From positions 1 through 64,000 of the forward strand of contig CAZTBP010000005.1 of the NCBI GenBank assembly GCA_964612145.1: a DNA stretch of 64,000 nucleotides. The letters are read 5' to 3'. Shown piece after piece: positions 14,503 to 24,378 of the stretch. The notes below the pieces were generated by a model. The model was not told the DNA's origin and searched no databases. It was given only the letters and a program-made list of their open reading frames with translations. Each line of letters begins with the position of its first letter. Position 1 is the stretch's first letter. The stretch is from JAGNLV01 sp964612145. Lineage in GTDB: Bacteria; Zixibacteria; MSB-5A5; GN15; FEB-12. The position numbers were made by a program, and so were the translations under genes.

Positions 14503-16200
14503 GTGCCTCGACATATTGTCATAATTGTGTTTGTTGTGGTAGTACTTAATGCCGGACCACTGTGGGCCCAAACCGGCGCCGAGCCGATCGTCCCTCATGG
14601 TTTGCTCGAGGGGGCGGATAGTCTGGGCGCGATCGTTGACTCAATCGTTATCGATAATCAGCCGGTTTACGATGTATCCGACTCAAAGTATGATCACTGG
14701 ATATTTCGACTGGCCAACCGATTTCATGTCACTACGCGGGAAAATGTAATACGGCGTGAGTTACTTTTCGAGCAGGGTGAGCCATATCCCTATGTTCTTG
14801 CCGAAGAAACCGCGCGAAATCTCCGGTCGCGACTTCAGTTGTACGACGCCTTCATCGAGGTCGACACGCTCGACAACGGCCATCTGCTGGTGCGGGTCGT
14901 AACGATCGATGAGTGGACGCTGGCAGCGGGGCCGAATTTGAGCCACGAGGCAAACCGTACCGAATATGATCTCACTATCAGCGAGCGAAATTTGCTCGGG
15001 CGAAATCAGGAGATTTCGGCCAGTTACGCGTATCGTGATTACGACGAGGCGTCTGCGATTGATGACGAAGGTTATGTGGATCTCAGCTATTTCAGCCCGC
15101 GTCTGTGGGGCAATCCGTACAGTTTTAGAATTGCTTATCGGACGGATCCGCGCAATGGATTTGAATCTATCCAGTTGGCCCATCCATACTACTCGCTGTC
15201 ACAGGACATGGCCTGGTCGGTGTCGGTGCGAAATGAGATCTCTCGTCAGGATATTTTCAACAATGATTCGCTCATTGCCCAGTCGAAAACCAAGGGCGAC
15301 CAGATTGTGATGGCCGGACTGACCCGAACCGGGTCGTACCGTCGGAAGCTCGAACTCCAGACTACATACAAGTACAATTTTGAGCGCACTTTTGACAGGC
15401 GGATCTTTGCCACCAATCCTGAATTGGTCGACCAGGCTGAGCGTTCTTTTGGAGCCGACTCCGTTTACCATCAGACGGACCTGGGTATTGGCGTGTCGAA
15501 CTTCAATTTTACCACGGCCATAAACATAGACGGGTTTTCTTACACTGAGGATTTCACTCTGGGGCAACACGCCTCGGTGATTTATGGACGCGCGTTCCAG
15601 CCCGGGTTGCAGGATCATCTGTACGATCGGACGGGGTTTTCGGTGTCACAAGGGTACGAGCTGGGAAACCTTCTTTTTTACGGCAGTTATTTCCGGACCT
15701 ACTGGTTCCGTGGCAGTGAATCGATCCGCCGGACATCGATCTTCGCCAGTCGCCTGTATGGCCGATTTACCGATTATCTGACTCTCGCGTTTCGCGGCGT
15801 TTACCGGTCGGACTGGAGGCCGACGAACGTGGAGCCGCTGGCGCTGGGAGCGGAAGGAGGGATTCGGGGATTCTATAACTTTTTCCGAACCGGTGACCGT
15901 CTGGTAGTGACTAATTTCGAAGTGCGCTTGTTTCCGGGCATTCGGCTTCACTCGGCCCTGTTTGGCGCTGTTGTTTTTACGGATGCCGGTCAAATCTGGT
16001 CTCCTGGAGATGATTTTTCATTCGATCACTTATATGCTTCGGTTGGGGCCGGACTTCGGGTTGGGTTTGAACACTCGTCACGGGATCATATAATTCGGGT
16101 GGATGCGGCCTATTCTGAGGCCGGCGGCTGGCAGTTGTCGGTGGGAACGAATCACTATTTTGAGGCACCCCGGAATGATTTGAGCTTGACAACTCCCTGA
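14503..16200 (+). CDS. BamA/TamA-type Omp85 outer-membrane protein
   Basis: A 565-residue protein with a signal peptide (IVIIVFVVVVLNAGPLWAQ), a POTRA-like periplasmic region (about 45-145) and a C-terminal D15 / surface-antigen beta barrel. GAEGGIRGFYNFF contains the conserved (V/I)RG(F/Y) motif of Omp85 barrels, which lies in loop 6. It is much shorter than BamA (about 800 residues with five POTRAs), so a specialised TamA-like or accessory assembly role is more likely than the essential BamA. The start is GTG and no Shine-Dalgarno stands out. It is divergent from the pilus operon. Confidence 0.85.
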   Translation: MPRHIVIIVFVVVVLNAGPLWAQTGAEPIVPHGLLEGADSLGAIVDSIVIDNQPVYDVSDSKYDHWIFRLANRFHVTTRENVIRRELLFEQGEPYPYVLAEETARNLRSRLQLYDAFIEVDTLDNGHLLVRVVTIDEWTLAAGPNLSHEANRTEYDLTISERNLLGRNQEISASYAYRDYDEASAIDDEGYVDLSYFSPRLWGNPYSFRIAYRTDPRNGFESIQLAHPYYSLSQDMAWSVSVRNEISRQDIFNNDSLIAQSKTKGDQIVMAGLTRTGSYRRKLELQTTYKYNFERTFDRRIFATNPELVDQAERSFGADSVYHQTDLGIGVSNFNFTTAINIDGFSYTEDFTLGQHASVIYGRAFQPGLQDHLYDRTGFSVSQGYELGNLLFYGSYFRTYWFRGSESIRRTSIFASRLYGRFTDYLTLAFRGVYRSDWRPTNVEPLALGAEGGIRGFYNFFRTGDRLVVTNFEVRLFPGIRLHSALFGAVVFTDAGQIWSPGDDFSFDHLYASVGAGLRVGFEHSSRDHIIRVDAAYSEAGGWQLSVGTNHYFEAPRNDLSLTTP

Positions 16201-16419
16201 TATACAATAAATTATAGATAGGTAGGGGTGTCGCAAGTTAAGTAAGCGGCAATAGAGTAGACAGCAAGTGAACATCTGTCAACCGTAAGGTGTTTAAAGA
16301 ATTAGCGTAGATTACGGCTATAACAGTCCTGCCCGAATGAGTCTACTGTAAGAAATGACCCGGTCCGCCGATATTGATAGAGAATACGAATCACCGTTGT
16401 TACCGGAAGGAATTCGCTG

Positions 16420-18426
16420 ATGCTCCGGCGTAGCCTGCTGACCCTGCTTATACTTGCGTTGACCTGCTCTGTCGTTGTGGCTGAGGTATCAGACCCCATC
16501 TCGGCGATCAATGGGGACTATCGCGAGGGGAAGATCAGTCTGGATCAGCGGGTGCTGTTGTTGATCGACGCCATTAGATCTCCAGAAAAACTGCCCGATC
16601 GTTACCAGCAGTCGGTTCTTGCTGCGGGCGAATCGCCCGGCACTCATTGCGCGACAGCGGCCTTGGTTGAAATTCGAAGTTCCTGGGATCAGCTCAGCCC
16701 GGAAACACAACAGACGTACCTGGCTGCCTTTTCCCGTCAAGCGACCGGTCTGGAGTATGTATCCCCGAGTGGTTTTTTTCGGCTCCATTTTGATACGGCA
16801 GCGGCCATATCAGATGCCGTTTCCCCGGAGGATCTGGATTCGAACGGCATACCTGATTTTGTGGAGCAGTGCGCCTCGTATCTGGACTCCACGCTCGACT
16901 ACCACCAGAGTTTCGGCTGGCTGTTGCCCCCATCGGATCAGGGGCTGGGCGGGGACACCCTCTACGACGTGTATTTCAAAGAAATGAATTTGTATGGGTA
17001 TGCTGTACCTGAGGGGCCAGGACCAGCCTCCTGGGGAGATGCCTACAGTTATCTGGTACTCAATAACGATTTTGAGGGATTTTTGCCGAACGATGATCCT
17101 GAGGGGGATGTTGCCGGGGCCGCCAAGGTAACGTGCGCTCATGAATTTCATCATGCAGTGCAGTTTGCGTACGATTCGGACGATGACGTCTGGTTCATGG
17201 AGATGGACGCTACTGCGTCGGAGGACCTGATCTTTGACCTGACGAACGACAACTACCAGTATTTGCCGGGTTTCTTCTCGTCTCCGGAAAAGTCTCTTAT
17301 GGAACCGGGCAACCACGCGTATTCGAGTTTCATCTGGGGGATCTACCTGGTTGAGCGGTATGATTCCACGATTTTCCGTCGCATCTGGGAGGGGGCGAGA
17401 TACCAGACAACTTTTGCTGTCATGCGAGACACGCTGGTCGCCCTCACGGGATGGCAGCTCGATTCCGCGTTCGCGGAGTTCGCAGTTTGGAATTACATGA
17501 CGAGTATTCGTGACGATGGGTTGCATTATGGCGAGACCTACCCGTACGGCGTCACTGCTGCAAGGTCTCATTCCGGGTATCCCGTAGCGTTGCAGAGTGC
17601 ACCGGTAAATCCGTCAGGCTACGGTTCAGCGTACATTCGGTTCGTCCCCTCGGGTATCGGCACTCTCCATCTGACGGTAAACGGTGACGACGCCCGTGAG
17701 TGGGATGCTTACATTATCAAAACCGTGAATACGAACCAACACTCGATAGAAAAGGTCAACCTTTCGGGCACGACTTATTTTGGTGCAATTGATGTACCTA
17801 ATTTTGAGGGATATGACCATGTAACCCTGGTCATGGCTAACACTATGGAGTACTCAGCCGGGGCGTTTTTCAGTTATTCGGCCAGCATTATTCCGCCTTA
17901 TGCGGTGTCATCTACGATTCTCACGATCGATTCAGCCGTGTATTCCGGCGGTGTGCGTCTCTTTGAATACTATATCGCGAATACATCGCCCTTGAATGAT
18001 ATTCTTGACGTGACGGCATGGGATGATGCCGGCTGGGCTTTACAGGACACCCTGGAGATATCGCTGAATCCGGCAAGTGATTCGGTGGTATTGATCCCGG
18101 TGATGCCGCCGGAAGGGACACCACTGGACAGCGTTGTCGATTTGTGGTTCAAGGTGATTTCCAGGGGAGACCCGCAGTTTGTGGATTCACAGACGGTTGC
18201 GGCGCGGACTGTGATGTACCGGGGCGATCTGGACTTTAATGGTGAAATAAGGGTTGATGATCTTACCTACATGGTTTCATTCCTGTTCTCATCCGGACCT
18301 GAGCCACAGCCTGTTTATGAATCCGGCGATTATACGTGTGACGCTGAAGTTAATGTGTCGGACTTGACACAATTGGTCGCGTTCTTGTTCCAGGGCGGCA
18401 GCCCGCCACTGTGCAATCCGTATTAA
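16420..18426 (+). CDS. Secreted MXAN_6640-like putative metalloprotease with dockerin-like tail
   Basis: A 668-residue exported protein. A signal peptide (about 1-22) precedes a prodomain-like region and a zinc-protease domain with CAHEFHHAVQFAYD: HEFHH at 241-245 fits HExxH, and the Glu in WFMEMDATASED (261) could be the third ligand. This matches the MXAN_6640 family of putative proteases. A beta-sandwich region follows, then a C-terminal dockerin-like cassette (about 600-668) with two EF-hand loops (DLDFNGEIRVDDLTYMVSFL and a second with DAEVNVSDLTQLV). No cohesin is visible in the window, so in this lineage the dockerin may serve calcium-dependent folding or surface attachment. The upstream AAGGAA is a moderate ribosome binding site. 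Confidence 0.85.
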   Translation: MLRRSLLTLLILALTCSVVVAEVSDPISAINGDYREGKISLDQRVLLLIDAIRSPEKLPDRYQQSVLAAGESPGTHCATAALVEIRSSWDQLSPETQQTYLAAFSRQATGLEYVSPSGFFRLHFDTAAAISDAVSPEDLDSNGIPDFVEQCASYLDSTLDYHQSFGWLLPPSDQGLGGDTLYDVYFKEMNLYGYAVPEGPGPASWGDAYSYLVLNNDFEGFLPNDDPEGDVAGAAKVTCAHEFHHAVQFAYDSDDDVWFMEMDATASEDLIFDLTNDNYQYLPGFFSSPEKSLMEPGNHAYSSFIWGIYLVERYDSTIFRRIWEGARYQTTFAVMRDTLVALTGWQLDSAFAEFAVWNYMTSIRDDGLHYGETYPYGVTAARSHSGYPVALQSAPVNPSGYGSAYIRFVPSGIGTLHLTVNGDDAREWDAYIIKTVNTNQHSIEKVNLSGTTYFGAIDVPNFEGYDHVTLVMANTMEYSAGAFFSYSASIIPPYAVSSTILTIDSAVYSGGVRLFEYYIANTSPLNDILDVTAWDDAGWALQDTLEISLNPASDSVVLIPVMPPEGTPLDSVVDLWFKVISRGDPQFVDSQTVAARTVMYRGDLDFNGEIRVDDLTYMVSFLFSSGPEPQPVYESGDYTCDAEVNVSDLTQLVAFLFQGGSPPLCNPY

Positions 18427-18427
18427 A

Positions 18428-18454
18428 CTTCGGTTAACTTTTTAGTTGACCGAG
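18428..18454 (+). terminator. Weak hairpin after the MXAN_6640-like gene
   Basis: CTTCGGTTAACT can pair with AGTTGACCGAG with G-T pairs and a small bulge. No clear T-run follows, so termination here is uncertain. Confidence 0.35.
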
Positions 18455-18554
18455 ATTTAACTCTCCTGTATCAATACCCTCGACAATTGAACAAAATGTT
18501 TCCATAATGCTCCACGGTCAAGGAAGATGCGTGGAACAGACTAGAGGGGGAAAC

Positions 18555-18770
18555 ATGGCAAGCGGATTTGATTCCAAGATTCTCTTGTGCGATGAATGCG
18601 GTCAGGAGTTCGTATTCACGGCACAAGCGCAGGAGTACTTTGCGGAGCGAGGGTACACGGAAGACCCGAAGCGATGCAAGACCTGCCACACGAAGTACAA
18701 AAAGAACCAGCGGAACAACGGAAGTCGTTCCCACTCCGAGCAGAGTTCTTCTCATCTCTATCCGGAGTGA
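18555..18770 (+). CDS. Small zinc-ribbon protein
   Basis: A 71-residue protein with two Cys pairs: LLCDECGQEFVFTAQAQEYF, then KRCKTCHTKYKKN. This is the probable zinc-ribbon domain (zf-trcl type) in which CxxC...CxxC hold one Zn, with the conserved FT..EQ.FY..RG-like centre. The ATG at 18555 is selected because AGAGGGGG stands directly before it. The tail is Ser/His rich. Members of this family are usually annotated as putative DNA- or RNA-binding proteins; the exact role is unknown. It is followed by a strong terminator shared with the converging M6 protease gene. Confidence 0.85.
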   Translation: MASGFDSKILLCDECGQEFVFTAQAQEYFAERGYTEDPKRCKTCHTKYKKNQRNNGSRSHSEQSSSHLYPE

Positions 18771-18787
18771 ATTTGTTCAAAAGAAAA

Positions 18788-18813
18788 CAACCCCGGCACT
18801 GACACCGGGGTTG
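18788..18813. terminator. Hairpin terminator between convergent genes
   Basis: CAACCCCGG (18788-18796) pairs exactly with CCGGGGTTG (18805-18813) around an 8-base loop. A-rich sequence on the left gives a T-run on the minus strand, so it suits the M6 protease operon best, and it may work in both directions. Confidence 0.7.
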
Positions 18814-18862
18814 CCTACGGTAGTCACCTAACCACCGTCTCTCACCAAACAAGGGGGGTAGG

Positions 18863-20626
18863 CTACTTGATCAGCACCATCTTCCGTACCTGAGCGCCCA
18901 AGTCCTCGGTGTCGAGTCGATACAGATACACGCCGGCTGCAACCGGTGTGTCTGAGTCGTTGCGCCCGTCCCAGTGAACAATAGTCTCACCCGCGTCAGC
19001 GGAACCGTCCAGGAGTGTCCGCACTTTGCGGCCCAGGGCGTTGTAAACGGTAAGCGTGATGTTGTCCGGCTGATCGAGGTTGAATCGAATCGTTGTAGAC
19101 GGGTTAAACGGGTTGGGGTAATTCTGGCCCAGCTCCATGCTGTTAGGCAGCACAACTCCATCGTCATTCGTATCGATGTCGGCCGCAAACGCAACGATTA
19201 GGTCGGCGGTCATCAGTGGTCCGGATGAGCTGATGTTATCTACTTTGACAAAGGAAACACCGTCGGTATACGAGTCGGAATTCGGCGTCGTGGTAGCATC
19301 GAAGACCGTATTAGCGGTGGTACCCGGGAACGGGTCGCCGCTGTCACCGTAATCAAGTTTCTTTTCCATTTCCCAGAGGCCGTCGGCTTGTTCCAGTGCC
19401 ACGCGGTAGTGTTCGGCGTCGTTCATGCCCGGGTCCGGCCACCATTCCTGCGTATTGTCGGTGTTGTTCGAGGTCGCCTTGGCGTCGTCGATGTGCCAGA
19501 TCAACAGGCCCGAGTTTTTCAGGTAGCTGTCGTAGCCGGTTTTCTGGCGGTTTTCGACGAGGTAGTATTCGTCGCCGACGTTGCCGGACGTCCAGAGCCG
19601 GTAGATTTCGCCGCTGGTCTGGACTTCATTGATCGGCTGAGCAGTCGTATTTGTTGCTATGTTGGTGGCGGTAGCAAAGCCCATCTGGATTCGGCTCCAG
19701 GCGCACGGGTGGGCAGGGGAACCGCCGTTGTTGCCGGCGCCGTTCCAGGACCCGTAGGCCATAATGCCCCAGGTGCCGATAGCACGGGACTGGGTGGCAT
19801 CGGTGTCATAGAGATCCGGCAGGCCGAAGGCATGGCCGAGCTCGTGAGCATAGACGCCAATGGTCATGTCGCCGGGAATAGTCCAGAGTTCCGGCTGAAT
19901 GGTATAGCTGGAAATGTAGACACCGTCCTTCAGCCGCGGGTTGATACCCCACTTGTGTGACCAGATGTCATCGCTGGAACCGGTCTTTTCAGCACCGGAA
20001 CCGGCATGGATGATAGTCACGACATCGACAAAGCCATCGTTGTCATTGTCGTATTGTGAGAAATCGACCGTACCATCGACCAGATCGACCAGGTCCTCGC
20101 AGAGTTTCTGCGTGTTGTTTGGATATGAACCAGTGCCGTTCTGGCCATTGACATAATATGCGTAGGTCTCGGGAGCAGTCTGCCAGCCCAGCTGGGTGGG
20201 CAGATTCAGCGTAACCAGATCGAGCTGGTTGTAGGAGATCTCACCGTAGTAATTACGCACCGAGTTCCCCAGAGAGTCGAACAGGAGCGAGTCGAAGTAG
20301 GTGGCGTTGACCTGGGAGGCGTTGTCGGAGAATTCAACCATGATGGCCAGGGCTTTGAAGGTCCCGGTTGCCTTCGGCGATTGCCGGGCGACCAGTTTTA
20401 CTGCGCCGTCGATGTCCCGACTGAAAGTAAGGCCGGTACTAACGCCTTTGGCGCGAAGTTCGTCGATGTTTTCCATGTAGTAGGGTGCCTGTTTCATCCC
20501 GCTGCTGATTTCTTCCATGAGCGTTGGATGTGGCGGGCAGGCGATCACTACGTTAGCGCTGAGGGTGCCGATCAGGATGATCAGCGCCGCAATGCGTCTG
20601 CTCGAATTACTGGTGAGAGTCTTCAT
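18863..20626 (-). CDS. Secreted M6-family metalloprotease with type-IX-like sorting domain
   Basis: A 587-residue exported zinc protease. The signal peptide (about 12-30) ends near a Cys (VVIAC). The M6 (immune inhibitor A-like) catalytic domain spans about 90-420 with HELGHAFGLPDLYD (His261, Glu262, His265; third ligand probably Asp271) and a Met-turn GTWGIMAYGSW (Met289). Residues 496-587 are a FlgD/T9SS-A-like C-terminal domain: YPNPFNPSTTIRF, LGRKVRTLLDG, AAGVYLYRL and the final KMVLIK. In FCB bacteria this domain directs export through a type IX-like pathway or surface attachment. AAGGGGA precedes the ATG. It is the third gene of an operon after a PorV/FadL-like barrel, 19 bases downstream of that gene. 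Confidence 0.9.
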   Translation of the reverse strand: MKTLTSNSSRRIAALIILIGTLSANVVIACPPHPTLMEEISSGMKQAPYYMENIDELRAKGVSTGLTFSRDIDGAVKLVARQSPKATGTFKALAIMVEFSDNASQVNATYFDSLLFDSLGNSVRNYYGEISYNQLDLVTLNLPTQLGWQTAPETYAYYVNGQNGTGSYPNNTQKLCEDLVDLVDGTVDFSQYDNDNDGFVDVVTIIHAGSGAEKTGSSDDIWSHKWGINPRLKDGVYISSYTIQPELWTIPGDMTIGVYAHELGHAFGLPDLYDTDATQSRAIGTWGIMAYGSWNGAGNNGGSPAHPCAWSRIQMGFATATNIATNTTAQPINEVQTSGEIYRLWTSGNVGDEYYLVENRQKTGYDSYLKNSGLLIWHIDDAKATSNNTDNTQEWWPDPGMNDAEHYRVALEQADGLWEMEKKLDYGDSGDPFPGTTANTVFDATTTPNSDSYTDGVSFVKVDNISSSGPLMTADLIVAFAADIDTNDDGVVLPNSMELGQNYPNPFNPSTTIRFNLDQPDNITLTVYNALGRKVRTLLDGSADAGETIVHWDGRNDSDTPVAAGVYLYRLDTEDLGAQVRKMVLIK

Positions 20627-20645
20627 GAGTCATTCCCCTTGTCAG

Positions 20646-21890
20646 TTAAAATAGTAATCCGGTTGAGAGGGCCAGGTTAATGCCCTTACTCGAGTAAGGT
20701 GAAATGCTGGTGCCGGTTACGACGGCAAAGTCGAGATAGAACGGTCCCGCGCCGACTCCGGAGCCGACCGAGAACGAAGCCGGTTCATCACCACCGACGA
20801 CATAGCCGGCCCGAAGCGGCAGAAAAGAGAGCCGGCGCCACTCGACACCGGCAGCAAAGCGTGGCTTGGTCGACGCCCCGGCGGCCTGGCGGAAGCCCTG
20901 TTCCCAGTCCAGCGCCCAGATAAGACTGCCGGAGGTGTGGGCGATACCGACCGTCATAACCGAGGGTAACGAGGTCGAGAAAGATCCGATATCTTTGGTT
21001 TCGCTCTCTGAGACGACAAAGTCTTCGTCCATATTGGAGACAGTTACCGTGTCGAACCCAAAGATGTAGGAGTGTTCTTCGGTGTTGTTGTTCCACGAGA
21101 TGCTGCTGAGGAAGTTCTTTACCCTGGCACCGACGGTGTAGGAATCGTTGAGTTTCAGCGCGGTGCCGATGTCCAGGCTGTACCCGGAACCACCGGTTGC
21201 GGTGCGCGCTATCATGCGTCCTTCGCCTTCGAAGCCGGTTGCGAAAGTGGCTGCGAGTCCCTCGAGTTCGATGATCTGTTCGACCCCCAGGCCGCGGATG
21301 TAGGCGGCGGTTACACCGGCTGACAGTTGTCGGGTACCGGAGGTGTACAGCGGGACGCCGTACGACACACCGGCGGACACATAACCGACGGCATCAGAAT
21401 AGGAGCCGGTGACGTTGATGGAGTCCCCGAAGGTGTTACCGTTGAGGACGAGATCGATGAGGTCCTTGCTCAGGTTCACATCGGCCTGACCAACACCGGT
21501 AACGGAAAAGACGAAGGATCCAACCGAGGCCGAGAGGGCCGAGGCCTGGATGTCTGCTGAGAACGTCAGTCCCTTGTCGGGGATTTTATTGAGGATGTCC
21601 TGCTTGTCGGCATCAGTAAGAAATGCGCCGGTGTAGTTATTGTAGTCGCCGAGACTGAAAGAGTTGTTGTTCACGTTCAGGCCGGCGCCGATAAGTTCGA
21701 TTCCGGTTCGGCGATAATTGTCCAGTCCGAGATTGGCCGGGTTGTACCGGGCGGCATCGATGCTGCTTGCCAGCCCGATATGAGCCTCGCCCATTGCGAC
21801 ACTTCGCGCAGAGGTCGGTTCGGCAATCGCTTGCGATGAGCATAGCAGCAGCAGTCCGAGTATTGTCAGGTATGTGAATATGCGTATCAT
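20646..21890 (-). CDS. PorV/FadL-like outer-membrane barrel protein
   Basis: A 414-residue protein with signal peptide (IRIFTYLTILGLLLLCSSQA) followed by a pattern seen at the start of PorV/PorQ and FadL-like barrels, ARSVAMGEAHIGLASSIDA and then YNPANL. The remainder alternates hydrophobic and polar residues as in a 14-strand barrel and ends with aromatic Phe (LALSTGLLF). The ATG at 21890 is preferred over an upstream ATG at 21905 because AGGGG sits seven bases before it. PorV shuttles type-IX cargo in Bacteroidota; next to a protease with a T9SS-like tail that role is attractive but unproven. A general transporter is the alternative. Confidence 0.75.
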   Translation of the reverse strand: MIRIFTYLTILGLLLLCSSQAIAEPTSARSVAMGEAHIGLASSIDAARYNPANLGLDNYRRTGIELIGAGLNVNNNSFSLGDYNNYTGAFLTDADKQDILNKIPDKGLTFSADIQASALSASVGSFVFSVTGVGQADVNLSKDLIDLVLNGNTFGDSINVTGSYSDAVGYVSAGVSYGVPLYTSGTRQLSAGVTAAYIRGLGVEQIIELEGLAATFATGFEGEGRMIARTATGGSGYSLDIGTALKLNDSYTVGARVKNFLSSISWNNNTEEHSYIFGFDTVTVSNMDEDFVVSESETKDIGSFSTSLPSVMTVGIAHTSGSLIWALDWEQGFRQAAGASTKPRFAAGVEWRRLSFLPLRAGYVVGGDEPASFSVGSGVGAGPFYLDFAVVTGTSISPYSSKGINLALSTGLLF

Positions 21891-21908
21891 TTTTGCACCC
21901 CTCATTTG

Positions 21909-23966
21909 TTAGAATTCACCGTCGAAAAGGTATTCCACTTCGATGCGTCCGGTGATTTGCACGTAGTCATTGGCAGTGAATTTCACGACCTGCCCGTCGG
22001 AACCGTTCAGGATAATCTGCTGGCCGATATACAGCGTGGAGTTTTCCAGCACACGGATATCGTCGTTGTCCAGATAGATTTCCTGGTAGGCGGTCTGAGC
22101 GGTGTCGGTCACGAGACCGGAGGCGTCGACCGGCGCGGCATTGATATAGAGCGAATCGAATCGGAGTTGCGGCGATGTATACAACGAGGCCGAGTCCGGT
22201 CCGAAAAAGATGTTCATGTGGGCGCCCAATGGAAGGTGATTAGTTAACTGGTAGACGAAACGTCCGCTGATGAAGTGATCCGTGATGACGTCGATATCGG
22301 CCTGATCGATTTCTTCACTTTCGATATCCGTGTCGACGGTTGAGGGATTGATAATGATCTCAAGGGGCGATTCGAACGTAACCCGCCCGAAAACGTAGTC
22401 GTTCTTGGTGAGTGTGCCGACATAGGAGCCGTCGCCAAAGGTCACGGTGCCGGAGGCGGTGATACTGGTTGGGATCGGCGACAGAAACGCAGCCGCGGTA
22501 TCGTTTACGATGGTACTGGTGGCGCTGGCTGCAAGTCCCGCCGGTGCAATCGTTCCACTAAAAGCGGTGGCCTTGCCGTTGTTGCCCGTAAGGGAGATGT
22601 CTATGTCACCCGGAAGGTCAAGAGCATTCTCGATTTCGAGGACGATTCGCGCATTGGCCAGTTCGACGTTTTCAAGGCCGGTTGGAACGTCGATGTCCTG
22701 AATGATCGTGCCGAGGTCAGCTGTTACCGACTGGAAGAGTCCCGTGATACTACTGAAGCTTAGGTTTGTGAGGGCAGCTTCGACCGAAAAGCTGTCAGCC
22801 TGATCCACCGAGACGTGCAGCGAACCGGAGCCAGGGCTTGATGCGGTAGCGAGGACTTTTATTTCCTGCGGTACGACCGAACTTTGTGGTACCAACGCAT
22901 GGCCGGTGAGGTCCAGCGACAGATTTTCGGTGGCCCCGCCGGCAACAGGGACTTGCCCGGCAAGGGTCAGGCCGTTGCTCACAAAATCCGGCGCTTCGAT
23001 TGTAACGGTGGCATCGAGGGAAGTTTGATTGTAGATGGTCAGATTGAGAAAACCACTTTCGAGGAGCGCCGAGTCTATACGATTCGATTCAGCGAGGGCG
23101 ACCAGCGAGGTATCCGCCCGGCTGAGAGCCGGTATTTGTGCCACCGCTGACGATACCTGGAGAGCTCCCGGAAAGCTGAAGCTGCTCTCGATATATCGGG
23201 TTGAGAAGTTGTAGACGGTGTCGGTCGGCGTGTGGTAGCTGGTGACCAGGGTCAGCTCGTTTGGAACTACTTCACCGTCCAGGGGGAGTGAGACCACGCC
23301 TGAACTTCCCGATCTGAGAGTGTCCGGGTATGTGCCGGAAACAATAACAACGCCGGTTGACTGAAAAGCCAGATCGACATTGATGTTGTCAAGATCCAGT
23401 CCCAGCTCGTTTGTGATAGTAATGTCGATCTGACCTGCATGGACGGTTGCTGTAGTAAAGGTGCTAATGGTGGGGAGGTCAGAGCTAATGCTGAACGACG
23501 TGTCCGGAATGATCGCGGAGTCGCCGGGAAATACCAGTGACAGTCCGCTGAGATCGGAGAGGTTTACAACAACCGGATCCAGGGCCGGCTTATCAATGTC
23601 GACGACGCCGAGATTTTCCGAGAGCGAGTAGGAGATGTCATCAGTTCGGAACTCATCCTGATTCAGACCAACGGTATCGAGGTCTTCGGTGATGCTGAAT
23701 ACAACCGAACCGTTTGAATCGATAGAGATGCCGTCCTGGTCCATTCTGGCTACCAGTTCCTGCATGTCGTAGGTTCGGTTGACCACCGGCACGACAAAGT
23801 TTGTCGTCCAGCTCGGCGATTCCGGTTTCTTTACGGTGCACTGCGTAAGTGTCAAAATTGCGAGGATAATGACAACCGACAGCAGCAGCTTCGAGCCGAG
23901 TTTAAAGAGGAACGGTCCGACGGATGACTCGCTGTCGTCTTTCCGTTTCTTGTTCTGTCTTGACAT
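21909..23966 (-). CDS. Large exported/anchored beta-rich protein of unknown function
   Basis: A 685-residue protein. A transmembrane or signal segment (about 25-42, KLLLSVVIILAILTLTQC) ends with Cys43 in LTLTQC, only a partial lipobox, so it may be a lipoprotein or a single-pass protein. The remaining 640 residues are Ser/Thr/Val/Asp-rich with repeated beta-sandwich-like units; several segments (DITITNELGLDLDNINVDL, ARIVLEIENALDLPGDI) resemble LEA14/WHy-like or adhesin folds. There are no enzymatic motifs. AAGGGGA precedes the ATG. It ends 18 bases before the PorV-like gene start, so it is the first gene of a three-gene operon with the barrel and the M6 protease. No named family recognised. 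Confidence 0.7.
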   Translation of the reverse strand: MSRQNKKRKDDSESSVGPFLFKLGSKLLLSVVIILAILTLTQCTVKKPESPSWTTNFVVPVVNRTYDMQELVARMDQDGISIDSNGSVVFSITEDLDTVGLNQDEFRTDDISYSLSENLGVVDIDKPALDPVVVNLSDLSGLSLVFPGDSAIIPDTSFSISSDLPTISTFTTATVHAGQIDITITNELGLDLDNINVDLAFQSTGVVIVSGTYPDTLRSGSSGVVSLPLDGEVVPNELTLVTSYHTPTDTVYNFSTRYIESSFSFPGALQVSSAVAQIPALSRADTSLVALAESNRIDSALLESGFLNLTIYNQTSLDATVTIEAPDFVSNGLTLAGQVPVAGGATENLSLDLTGHALVPQSSVVPQEIKVLATASSPGSGSLHVSVDQADSFSVEAALTNLSFSSITGLFQSVTADLGTIIQDIDVPTGLENVELANARIVLEIENALDLPGDIDISLTGNNGKATAFSGTIAPAGLAASATSTIVNDTAAAFLSPIPTSITASGTVTFGDGSYVGTLTKNDYVFGRVTFESPLEIIINPSTVDTDIESEEIDQADIDVITDHFISGRFVYQLTNHLPLGAHMNIFFGPDSASLYTSPQLRFDSLYINAAPVDASGLVTDTAQTAYQEIYLDNDDIRVLENSTLYIGQQIILNGSDGQVVKFTANDYVQITGRIEVEYLFDGEF

Positions 23967-24378
23967 TTCTGTTCCCCTTGTTTCTTCAGTTTCATATTTG
24001 TTCCTACCAGGGGACTTGCAAAGCTGGTGCCGTCTCGGTCTTGCGCTGTAAAGCGTTGTTGTCCTGTTGGTTATCGAGCTGGCGACGTGGCGGACGAAGC
24101 CGGAGACAGGCTGCCTGGCGCCTCAGTATGGGGTGAAACCGATACTTTGTGGGCGGATGCTCACTTCGATTGTGGACATAGTAAAGTTGATCGAATTGCG
24201 GTGAAATTAGAGATACAGTGTGTCGACAAGCATATAAGAGTTGACTGTGATCAGTTCCGCTTGCATTCTTAAGACGGAATTTGACAGGGTTATATACGTA
24301 AATAGTTTCGGAAGCAAGGGTTGCATCTTTGGCGGACTTCCATTCCGATGAAGACAAACAGGCTTGTTCGTGGATAGC
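23967..24378. other. Divergent intergenic region
   Basis: About 410 bases between the divergent exported-protein operon and the PAS-array gene; it must hold promoters for both. On the plus strand TTGACT (24241-24246) is followed 17 bases later by CATTCT, and another TTGACA lies at 24281. I see no open frame with a ribosome binding site and no hairpin of note. Confidence 0.35.

Noticed and set aside
16420..18426. Cellulosome component
   Set aside because: The dockerin-like cassettes occur on proteases and proteins without glycoside hydrolase domains, and no cohesin is present in the window.
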